A stretch of 64,000 nucleotides of DNA from Elusimicrobiota bacterium. GTDB lineage: Bacteria; Elusimicrobiota; Elusimicrobia; FEN-1173. The notes beneath the pieces are model-generated. The model did no database searches. It worked only from the letters and a program-made list of their open reading frames with translations, and was not told the origin of the DNA. Within the stretch, counting starts at the first letter, position 1; each line of letters starts with the position of its first letter. The stretch covers positions 1 to 64,000 of the forward strand of contig JADJZR010000010.1 of NCBI GenBank assembly GCA_016715645.1, read 5' to 3'. Made by a program: the position numbers and the translations under genes. Positions 8,901 to 15,077 of this stretch are shown piece by piece.

Positions 8901-11900
8901 CTGATTGGGACCGACGCCGCCATCGAATGGGAATCCAACGGAAACACGCCTTTAACCAGTTATTGGGTTGAAAAGTCCATTGACGGCATCGAGTTTGAAA
9001 CAGTCGAAAGCACCACGTCGCTCGTTGCCAGGGCATTAAATCTTCGGGACGGAACAACCCACTATTTCAGAATTCGCGCGGTGAACGGGAATGGAGAATT
9101 AAGCGAGGCGGTGAACTTTTTCCAATATGTCCCTGCGGTTTCCCTGCCGGATGTTCCTGGAAATCCCTTTGTCACACAACGGACACAGAACGAAATTGTT
9201 TGGGGGTGGGTGGACCGATCTCACAACGAATCGGGCTTTCGGGTGATCGATAACGACATCCACCAGGTCTTGGCCACGTTGCCTGCCAACACCACCACCT
9301 GGGCGCAGACCGGGTTGGGGCCCAACTCCTCAGCCGCTGTTCAAATTGAGTCGTTTAACGCTTTGGGATTTTCTCGAACCAATCGGTTATATCCTGCCCA
9401 GGGGGAACCGACTTTGGCGGACTCGCCCGCCCAGCCAAGCGTGGCAGACGTGGCGCCCACCCAGGTCACCGTGAACTGGACAGGAGCGAACAATCCCGGC
9501 GGAACCCTGTATCAAATTTACGTCGCCACCGATAACCTGTCTTTCGTTCCCACCGGTTCACCCCAAACCGCCCATTCGTTCCAACTCGACGGGCTCCTTT
9601 CCGGACAAACCTACTCGTTTCGCGTGGATGCCGTTAACGCCGGGGGTTTATCCACCCCGGGCCCGATTGTAACGGCCATCGTCCCGTTTGGCCCGCCGCC
9701 GGCGCCGTCGTTTTTCCGCGCGGAGGCCCTCTCCACGTCAAAACTTCGTTGGGTGTGGGCACCGGTCTCCAATGCCGATGGATATCGCGTTCTGCGCGCC
9801 AGCGATAACTTTATTTTGTCGGGAGATTTGGGACCTTCTGTTTGGGAATGGGTACAGGAAGGGGTGACCCCCAACGAAACTCAGTTCGTAAAAATCCAAC
9901 CGCATAACGTTTACGGTTCTTCCGTTCTGTTGTCTTCAGGCACAGTTTTGGCGGCGCCTCCGTTGGGGCTGTGGGCAAGCGTCATTAAATCAACGGAAAT
10001 CACGTTCCAATGGGAATCAAACGGGAACCATCCAGCCACTCCTTATCTCCCCGAGATTTCCACTGACAACGTCACTTTCGCAACGGTGGCGAGCAACCCA
10101 CCGATTTTTTTGGCCCAAGCCGTGGGGCTCAGTGAATCCACCACCTATTATTTTCGGGTTACAGCGATCAGCCGAGATTCCTCAAACCCCAACGCCACCA
10201 GCGACGTATTAACGGTTCAAACTCCCCCCGCGCTCTTACCTCCGCCGGAACCGGTTGGCACGCCACCCAACGCGCCCAGCGCGCTGTTGCCGGTTGTTTC
10301 GGCTCAAAGCGTGTTGTGGCGGTGGCAACCTGTTTTTGACACGTTGGGATACCGCGTGATGGAGGGAACACAGACCTTATCCGAATTGCCACCGGAGTCA
10401 ACCGTGTGGGAACAAGCCAATCTTTCTCCTAACCGATTGGTTTCTGTCGTGGTTTCCGCCTATAACCATTTCGGTTCCGCTGAGCGGGACATGGCGGCCG
10501 TCACTCTTGCCAACCCGCCGAGCCAAACAACCGTTTCAAGCGTGTCCGCCCACCAAATCGTTTTGGATTGGAACGCCAACGGAAATCCGGACGCTACCCC
10601 CTATGACGTGGAACTTTCCACGGATTCCCTGACCTTTTACACTGTGGCAGAAACCACGCGAACGCGTGTTGAGATCCCTGTGAATTCAGCCGAGATTTTA
10701 CACCGACTGCGGGTGAGGGCACGAAACGGCGCGGGGATCCTGTCGGATTACAATGTCATTGTCTCCACAAAGTTCGTCCCGGCAACGGAACCCTCGGCTT
10801 CAATGCCGTTTCCCCAACGGGTGGGAACCGATCACATCGTTTGGGCCTGGACAAATCCTTTAGTCGGGGTCAGCGGGTTTCGGGTGTTTTCTCCCGATGG
10901 TAAAGATCTTTCAGGTCTTTTACCCTCTGAAACGTTGTCTTGGACCCAGGAAGGATTAGGGCCCAACGCACCCAGTCGAATCATTCTTCGGGCCGAAGGA
11001 CTTTTCGGCGTCTTGGAGTCCACCGCCAGTGCCCTGGCCTATACGCGCCCTCGCCCCCTTCAGAACCTGCAACTTCTGGGTTACTCTCACGGAAAAGCTT
11101 CTTTGGCTTGGGACCTCAACAACAATCCCGCCGACACGGGTTACAAAATTTTCGCCTCCTCCGGCGCCGGAGATCCCTTTGTGGCGGCGGAAGGAACGGG
11201 GTCGAACGCCGTTGTGGGTTTCCTTCAACCCAGGACGCATTATGCCCTGTGGGTGCAAGGGGTTGGACCGGGCGGCGAATCCGACCGGCTGGGGCCCATT
11301 ACTTTAACGACCACGGCCGACCCCATGTTCTTTGACCTCGCCAACCCGGACTGGAAAATTGAAACGGTGGACGATCGGCCTGGAGCGGGTGCCTTCGCGC
11401 GGCTTGGCTTGGAGAATGGCGTTCCCCGCATCGTTTACTCCTGGGGGGATGAATTGAATCAAGCGTTACATGGAAAATCGGGTTGGTCCGTAACACCTCT
11501 TTTTAACGCCCCAGCGAACCGGTTGGTCACGGATTGGGATGGGGATGGGCGTGTTCAAACCGCTTATTTCGATCGGAACACAAAAACCACGAAATACGTG
11601 GGTCAGGACGAAGGCCACTGGGTTACATCGGTTGTTCCAGCGGATTCGGCGGAGGCGGGGGGAACTTCTTACCCCGTGGGGGGACAAGGATTTCAGGGGA
11701 TCGACCTTCGGACGCAAAAAAATGGCGAGCCTGTTATCGTCTACACCGCCCATATTGGGCCCGATGAGATGCAACGGCGGGTGGACCATGGAATTTACCG
11801 AATTTACGAAGCGCGGCGGCAGGGGTCTAACTGGACCCAATATTTAGCGGCTGAATTTCAGACCTTTGGCGGAACGGGTGAAGGTTCTGTAAAACTTGCA

Positions 11901-11939
11901 TTGGATTCTCAGGCGAACCCCCACATAACTTATTTTTAA
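5970..11939 (+). CDS. Giant secreted surface protein, propeller plus Fn3 repeats (5' part of a split gene)
   Basis: 1,989 residues from an ATG preceded by GAGGG. A signal peptide (residues 1-20) is followed by about six ~45-residue blades of the type SLALDSSDKPMISYQGDG alternating with WSTQTV (to ~335), suggesting a beta-propeller. Eight ~180-residue units follow, beginning near residues 345, 523, 707, 890, 1069, 1252, 1440 and 1615. Each starts like TSTLTWGWTDN and holds two Fn3-like domains, with LPANTTSWAQTGLTPNTS between. A final propeller-like stretch begins near 1790. The frame stops at HITYF just before a C/G tract; the protein clearly resumes at about 12036. The intact product would be a cell-surface or adhesion protein of about 2,390 residues. 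Confidence 0.85.
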   Translation: MKVNGLMWGLVLGFFPLIASAGWEIEQPEGTGVYGYWTSLALDTTGYPRFVYRDGALGGDLRFVQRDQVGWSTSTVESGLEINGGHGSLALTSAGTPLISYNKTGVGLRVAQPAAGGGWSINTVDSAGGLYTSLKVSSTGTVFVSYFSSNTLKVATFNGTVWSTATVDNGGQWSSLALTSTGVPVVSYYDPVNADLKYAQWTGAVWSTQTVVSTGTAGKYSSLVLDSSDKPMISYQGDGALQFAQWNGYTWTFQTVDPGACAYTSLALDPSGKPVIAYEHANSALKLATSSGTTWSTQTIDTTNGRYASLAIGPDGSPHITYGSSFLFYAKNEILAVPVGISHSSRTTSGITWKWTDTSSGEQGFRVFRASDSSNLSGDLPANTTSWAQTGLTPNTSAQVIVRAFNQMGYRDSIPSPILYTLSNTPAASQISSFGGTTATMTWSSNGNPDGTTYEVEKSTDALSFFNVLDSTSPLARVADLKDGTTNYLRVRSKTVDGIASHYDSVVALFLPPLSPPAPAGDILVKNRSTSTLTWGWTDNSVWEKSFQVIRATDGVAISSGLAANTVEWIQTGLAPNTSSQILVRSSNTFGSSDSELSPLRHTLAAVPGTPVVDSFFGTGATVSWSANGNAGGTRFRLETSADAITFIVAASTVNLSAPVSGLVGGTTNFFRVRAENGDGIFTAYSSTSSIYLPPVIAPVPPGAPEVVSRSTSSLVWTWIDNSSIETGFVVLKSSGLAPLSPVLPPDTTSWVQQGLSPNTSSQIAVKAENQWGTNFSLDSPVRYTLADLPVGLSAIPMASLAADVSWLPQGNPGGTRYRIENSLDGSDFSLVTLTTATTVLAEGLVDGATTYFRVRAENGDGLPTLFSSTAAVFLPVAVAPGVPENLTLVNRTTSTLTWAWTEGPGETEYRVFLASGLIPLSSVLPADTVQWTQTGLSPNQSVQIVVRASNTFGFSDSVPSAAMHTLAAVPVNPITTLIGTDAAIEWESNGNTPLTSYWVEKSIDGIEFETVESTTSLVARALNLRDGTTHYFRIRAVNGNGELSEAVNFFQYVPAVSLPDVPGNPFVTQRTQNEIVWGWVDRSHNESGFRVIDNDIHQVLATLPANTTTWAQTGLGPNSSAAVQIESFNALGFSRTNRLYPAQGEPTLADSPAQPSVADVAPTQVTVNWTGANNPGGTLYQIYVATDNLSFVPTGSPQTAHSFQLDGLLSGQTYSFRVDAVNAGGLSTPGPIVTAIVPFGPPPAPSFFRAEALSTSKLRWVWAPVSNADGYRVLRASDNFILSGDLGPSVWEWVQEGVTPNETQFVKIQPHNVYGSSVLLSSGTVLAAPPLGLWASVIKSTEITFQWESNGNHPATPYLPEISTDNVTFATVASNPPIFLAQAVGLSESTTYYFRVTAISRDSSNPNATSDVLTVQTPPALLPPPEPVGTPPNAPSALLPVVSAQSVLWRWQPVFDTLGYRVMEGTQTLSELPPESTVWEQANLSPNRLVSVVVSAYNHFGSAERDMAAVTLANPPSQTTVSSVSAHQIVLDWNANGNPDATPYDVELSTDSLTFYTVAETTRTRVEIPVNSAEILHRLRVRARNGAGILSDYNVIVSTKFVPATEPSASMPFPQRVGTDHIVWAWTNPLVGVSGFRVFSPDGKDLSGLLPSETLSWTQEGLGPNAPSRIILRAEGLFGVLESTASALAYTRPRPLQNLQLLGYSHGKASLAWDLNNNPADTGYKIFASSGAGDPFVAAEGTGSNAVVGFLQPRTHYALWVQGVGPGGESDRLGPITLTTTADPMFFDLANPDWKIETVDDRPGAGAFARLGLENGVPRIVYSWGDELNQALHGKSGWSVTPLFNAPANRLVTDWDGDGRVQTAYFDRNTKTTKYVGQDEGHWVTSVVPADSAEAGGTSYPVGGQGFQGIDLRTQKNGEPVIVYTAHIGPDEMQRRVDHGIYRIYEARRQGSNWTQYLAAEFQTFGGTGEGSVKLALDSQANPHITYF

Positions 11940-12032
11940 CCCAGGTCCCCCGCCCCCCCCCCCGGGGCCCCCCCCCCCGGGGGGGGGGGAAGGAGGCCCC
12001 CCCCCCGGGGAGGGAGGGGGGGGCCTGAGCAG
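11940..12032. other. C/G homopolymer tract splitting the giant surface gene
   Basis: About 90 bases made almost only of alternating runs of C and G, unlike anything else in the window. They interrupt the coding sequence between HITYF (ending 11939) and YFNVNSTVSVAS (from about 12039). CTTATTTTTAA on the left and CTTATTTTAA on the right repeat each other across the tract, as if about 10 bases were duplicated. Either a sequencing/assembly artefact or a low-complexity insertion; the sequence alone cannot decide, and I favour artefact. Confidence 0.6.
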
Positions 12033-12035
12033 TTA

Positions 12036-13229
12036 CCTTATTTTAATGTAAACAGCACGGTGTCCGTGGCCAGCGATTTGGTTTACGCCCATCGGGTTGG
12101 CAATGTTTGGAATAACGAAACCATCGCCCCGGCCGTGGCGGGGCCTAACACAGTGATGGCCATTGAAATGGACGAGCGGGATCAACTGCATGTGGTTTAT
12201 TCTGAAACAAACCGTCCGCGAACACGATACGCGGTGAGAACCCAAGGTGTGTGGTCTGTTGAAACCGTGGAAGAGGGGTCCTATCCCGCGTTTGTTTCGC
12301 TCTCTTTCGATCGCCAGGGGGCACCCCATCTGGCGATCACTGACGGCGATGAAGGGGTTCTACGCTATGCCCGAAAAAGTGCATCGGGCTGGGACATCCA
12401 AACGGTGGACGATAAGGGAAAAACCGGTTGGTATCCCTCCATCGCTTTGGACTCCGACGACAATGTTCACATCGCCTATTCCGATTTTGCCGCCAAGGTC
12501 CTTAAACACGCCTCCCTTGTGACACGCCGACAGGTTGTGACCGGTTCCGTTCGCCGAGAGGGCGGCCGTTTGGAATTTGGCGGGTCCCGGGGCGTTGTGG
12601 CCCTCGATGTGCCGGACGGGGCCTTTTTGCAGGACGTTTCGTTCGAGGTGGGATCGCCGGACCTGTATCCCCTGGCCACTTCCCAAAAAATTGATTTAAC
12701 CCCATTGGGGGTCGGGCTCAATGTGTCGGTTTTGCCCCGGGTGCGAGCTCTTCGGCCGGTCACGATTTCAATGGACTACGACGACGCGGACCTTCTCCCT
12801 GGGAAACACGAGGCGCGGTTAACTTTGGCCCGATACGATGAATCGGCCGGCCAATGGGTGGCTGTTCCCACACAGGTGGACACCGTCCGCAATCGGCTCA
12901 CGAGCCGAATCACTGAGTTTACCGTTTATCAGGTCATGTGGATGGGCGTAAGCCCCTCGGTTAGTCAAGCAAAGGCCTTTCCCAACCCGCTACAACCCGG
13001 CCGGGCCGGGCACGATCGAATCACCATCGACGATATTCCCACCGGCGCTCAACTGAAGATATACACCCTCTCCGGCGAGCTTGTGGCCGAACTGCCGGAA
13101 GACGGCACCGGCCGAGCCAAATGGGACGCCCGCAATGCCAACGGTGAATCCGTCGCCAGCGGCGTCTACCTCGTCCGCGTCACCGGCGAGGGGGGAAGTA
13201 AAATCGTTAAGATCGCTGTGCAACGCTAA
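12036..13229 (+). CDS. Giant surface protein, 3' part with FlgD-like C-terminal domain
   Basis: Continuation of the preceding gene after the C/G tract. Residues like DLVYAHRVGNVWNNETIAPA and PHLAITDGDEGVLRYARK continue the propeller-type repeats. A ZU5/GAIN-like beta segment follows (GGSRGVVALDVPDGAFLQDV). The last ~85 residues form a FlgD-Ig/T9SS-CTD-like domain: KAFPNPLQPG, LKIYTLSGELVAELPE, NANGESVASGVYLVRV and the terminal KIVKIAVQR. The same terminal layout closes the proteins ending at 23634 and 41973. No separate start is credible (the first in-frame GTG is internal), so this is not an independent gene. Confidence 0.8.
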   Translation, partial: PYFNVNSTVSVASDLVYAHRVGNVWNNETIAPAVAGPNTVMAIEMDERDQLHVVYSETNRPRTRYAVRTQGVWSVETVEEGSYPAFVSLSFDRQGAPHLAITDGDEGVLRYARKSASGWDIQTVDDKGKTGWYPSIALDSDDNVHIAYSDFAAKVLKHASLVTRRQVVTGSVRREGGRLEFGGSRGVVALDVPDGAFLQDVSFEVGSPDLYPLATSQKIDLTPLGVGLNVSVLPRVRALRPVTISMDYDDADLLPGKHEARLTLARYDESAGQWVAVPTQVDTVRNRLTSRITEFTVYQVMWMGVSPSVSQAKAFPNPLQPGRAGHDRITIDDIPTGAQLKIYTLSGELVAELPEDGTGRAKWDARNANGESVASGVYLVRVTGEGGSKIVKIAVQR

Positions 13230-13474
13230 CCCGAAATTCCCAGTTGGATCGCGGTTCGGCGCAGAGCGCCGAACACCGGGGGCGGCAGAGCCGCTGAAAG
13301 GGGATTCGACGAAAAATTCGGGCCTTTTTTCTTCACAAAAAAGTTTGTCCGTAGTCCCCGCGACCGCGCTAGCGGAAGTGCCGAGTGGGAGCGGCTACGG
13401 CCTTTTTTGTTCGTAAAAAGGCCCGCCTTTTCCGTCTCGGTCCTCGCGCCCAACTGGGAATTCCGGGCTAACGA
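13223..13474. mobile_element. MITE-like element with long terminal inverted repeats
   Basis: TAACCCGAAATTCCCAGTTGG (13227-13247) is matched in reverse by 13450-13470, differing at two positions; outer and inner bases extend the similarity to nearly 30 bp. The ~250-bp interior has no gene but contains further hairpins (TTCGGCGC with GCGCCGAA; CGGCAG with CCGCTG) and poly-T tracts. The left arm contains the stop codon of the giant surface gene, so the element abuts or supplies that stop. An interior stretch (13361-13394) recurs downstream of tRNA-Gly at 59007-59040 with one difference, which argues for a mobile repeat rather than a plain terminator. Confidence 0.6.
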
Positions 13475-13532
13475 TTTTGATGAATAATTTCCCCTCACAA
13501 AGCGGACCAGTCTGTTTATGCGGGCTCGGGTA

Positions 13533-13640
13533 TGAGTTGACCGGGGGCACGTTTGGCGCGGGGTTGACCCGTAAAGGCCTTGTTCCCTGGGTCCCCAAGG
13601 CGACCTGGGCATGACACACTGGATCTCGCGAGTGTTTTGT
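13533..13640 (+). pseudogene. porV-like 3'-end remnant E
   Basis: The remnant contains TTGACCGG, GGCACGTTTGGCGCGGGG and TTGACCCGTAAAGGC, the codons for LTGxTFGAGLTRKG. A 15-base gap relative to remnant C follows, then CCCCAAGGCGACCTGGGCAT and a degraded end. It lies between the MITE-like element and the HTH/RelE/HigA module. The two intact Fn3 genes in the window are each followed by an intact porV gene, so E could be the decayed partner of the giant gene upstream rather than an island spacer. Confidence 0.7.
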
Positions 13641-13676
13641 TTATCGGGCAGGGCAAGAGGAATCCGATAAGGGGCC

Positions 13677-13866
13677 CTAAGCGTTGGTCACAGGAATTCT
13701 TAAGTGAAGCGTGTCGTAGCCCACGTGAGGGACACACCGGCGGCGATGGGTTCGTTGGTGGGTCACATGGATAAATCCCAATCGCTCGAGGAGAGCCACG
13801 TCGTCTTGAACATTGCGAAGGTCGCGACCCGCCAGGCGGGCAAGTTCGTAGACGGAGCCTACGCGG
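13677..13866 (-). pseudogene. 3' remnant of a MarR-like/HVO_A0114-type HTH regulator
   Basis: On the minus strand the translation includes VGSVYELARLAGRDLRNVQD followed by DVALLERLGFIHVT, a textbook winged-helix recognition unit. It ends with a basic HRRRCVPHVGYDTLHLRI tail and a stop at 13677-13679. Such proteins often act as antitoxins or regulators beside small toxin genes. Upstream of the HTH the similarity ends where the RelE fragment begins on the other strand, so only the C-terminal ~60 residues survive. Confidence 0.6.
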
Positions 13867-14060
13867 ATTTGGTGCGTGGAAAGATTCGGGAGTTGCGACC
13901 GCGCCAGGCGCGGGTTCTTTACTTTTTCACGGTGGGAGAGCGGATCGTTTTTGTCCACGGAATTGTGAAAAAGAGGGATACACTGGATCCCGGCGCTATC
14001 GATGTAGCGGAGGCCAGAATGGCGGAGTGGTTGAGACGGCATGGAGGAGGGGAGAAATGA
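13860..14060 (+). pseudogene. RelE/HigB (Gp49-like) toxin, C-terminal half only
   Basis: Residues such as GKIRELRPRQARVLYFFTV, ERIVFVHGIVKK and DPGAIDVAEARMAEWL match the second half of RelE/HigB mRNA interferases (the G-x-x-ELR strand, the R-x-L-Y-F strand and the VHGFVKK motif). The reading frame stays open back to 13704, but that 5' part is the antisense of an HTH gene and shows no RelE features. The N-terminal half of the toxin is therefore missing. It ends just after the start of the HigA-type antitoxin gene. Functionality is doubtful; a fused 118-residue product could be made. Confidence 0.55.
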
Positions 14061-14413
14061 ACAAGCATAAAGAGGTGGGCGCATCCGTGAAAGCGCATTT
14101 TGAAAAGAAAATGACGAATCCGAAATTCCGGCGGCTTTATCAGGAAGAGGGAAGAAAGGTCCGGTTGGGGTATGTGATTCACCGGTTGAGGACACAGGCG
14201 GGGCTGACGCAGGTAGCGTTGGCTCATCGGGCCGGCGTAACGCAAGGGTACATCGCTCGCCTGGAAACGGCGGAGACGTCCAATTACGAGATGAACACAC
14301 TGAAAAAGATTGCCGCCGCGCTCCACCGGGTAGTGGTGGTCGGGTTCGCCGAGGTTCCGAGGGGCCATTTGGCCCCTGCTTCACGGAGGATTGAAGATTT
14401 GGTGACGGTTTAG
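14057..14413 (+). CDS. HigA-type Xre antitoxin
   Basis: A 118-residue protein starting at the ATG at 14057, after GGAGGGGAG, overlapping the toxin end by 4 bases. A central Xre helix-turn-helix is clear: VIHRLRTQAGLTQVALAHRA, then GVTQGYIARLETAE and MNTLKKIAAAL. Order (toxin first, antitoxin second) is typical of HigBA and Gp49-type modules. It probably autorepresses its promoter. With its toxin truncated it may survive as a solitary regulator. Confidence 0.82.
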   Translation: MNKHKEVGASVKAHFEKKMTNPKFRRLYQEEGRKVRLGYVIHRLRTQAGLTQVALAHRAGVTQGYIARLETAETSNYEMNTLKKIAAALHRVVVVGFAEVPRGHLAPASRRIEDLVTV

Positions 14414-14551
14414 GTCGTCGATTGGCCGTTGGGCCAAATTAAGCGGAAGGCTCAACGTATGGGAATTCCCTATTAAACATTTATTTCCGAGGTCCTTCAT
14501 CAATTGGCCGCGTGAATTGGAACAATAATAATCGCCTCAAAAAAGAAACGG

Positions 14552-14587
14552 CTGGATTCCGGCCAGAATCTTGCCGGAATGACGGGC
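14552..14587. repeat. REP-like palindrome, copy 2
   Basis: CTGGATTCCGGCCAGAATC followed by TTGCCGGAATGACGGGC is an imperfect palindrome of the same family as 5856-5892 and 57968-58000, and is almost identical to the copy inside the phospholipase-like gene (16024-16056). It sits in the 375-base gap between the HigA and CopG genes, which otherwise contains no gene I can support. Confidence 0.7.
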
Positions 14588-14751
14588 CAAGGAACCTTGA
14601 TTGGGCATGCGTAGTTTCCAATAGCTGGCGGCGATTGGGAATTTGATGAAAGAGGCGAATTAAGGCCAGTTTTGAAATGGGGGGAGAGGCGGGTCCTACA
14701 CCTCATCTTGGTGCACTTACACATTGAACGCGTGGGGGATTGACGGGTTCG

Positions 14752-14770
14752 ACAGTGTGTACTACACTGT
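14752..14770. promoter_or_regulatory. Perfect inverted repeat upstream of the CopG antitoxin, probable operator
   Basis: ACAGTGTGTACTACACTGT has perfect 7-bp arms around GTACT, 18 bases before the start of a ribbon-helix-helix antitoxin. RHH dimers bind such short palindromes over the promoter, so autoregulation is likely (inference). TTGACGGGTT just upstream could be the -35 element. Confidence 0.55.
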
Positions 14771-14788
14771 GTTACTCAAGGGGGGATT

Positions 14789-15010
14789 ATGCGCCAATCC
14801 GTTTCAATAAGTTTGCCGAAAGATATGCTTAATCAGCTCCGGTTTGAGTGCAAGCGGGAACACGCCAACGGAAGCGAAATCATCCGCCGTTCGTTGTTGG
14901 CGTACTTTTTTCAGTTGACGTTTGACCGGCTTCGCCGCGTGGTTCAAATCGAAACAACCAAACGAGGGGTGCACGTTTCGGAAGAGGACATTTTCAATCA
15001 GATCCCGTGA
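14789..15010 (+). CDS. CopG/ribbon-helix-helix antitoxin
   Basis: A 73-residue protein. The N-terminal strand and two helices, RQSVSISLPKDMLNQLRF followed by ANGSEIIRRSLLAY, are a standard RHH DNA-binding fold. The C-terminal part (TKRGVHVSEEDIFNQIP) would wrap a toxin. A GGGGGG-rich ribosome site precedes the ATG, and the stop overlaps a GTG toxin start by 4 bases. The toxin is truncated after 19 residues, so this is an orphan antitoxin. Confidence 0.8.
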   Translation: MRQSVSISLPKDMLNQLRFECKREHANGSEIIRRSLLAYFFQLTFDRLRRVVQIETTKRGVHVSEEDIFNQIP

Positions 15011-15066
15011 AAATTCTACTGGACACCAATGTCCTCATTTCGGCTTTTATGGATTTCTTTTGGTGA
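15007..15066 (+). pseudogene. PIN-domain toxin, N-terminal stub
   Basis: The GTG start overlapping the CopG stop encodes VKILLDTNVLISAFMDFFW and then a stop. DTNVLISA is the first PIN motif with its catalytic aspartate. Everything after it is missing: the next gene begins 12 bases later. This is the second PIN toxin in the island to have lost its catalytic body while its antitoxin remains. Confidence 0.8.
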
Positions 15067-15077
15067 TACGGTCGCTT

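Noticed and set aside
12060..13229. Separate gene for the FlgD-like C-terminal part
   Set aside because: The first in-frame start lies inside propeller-type repeats that continue from the upstream gene, with no ribosome site or signal peptide.
13677..14384. Long minus-strand frame opposite the RelE/HigA genes as a 235-residue gene
   Set aside because: Only its last ~60 residues look like a real protein (HTH). The rest is antisense to a well supported HigA antitoxin and RelE fragment.
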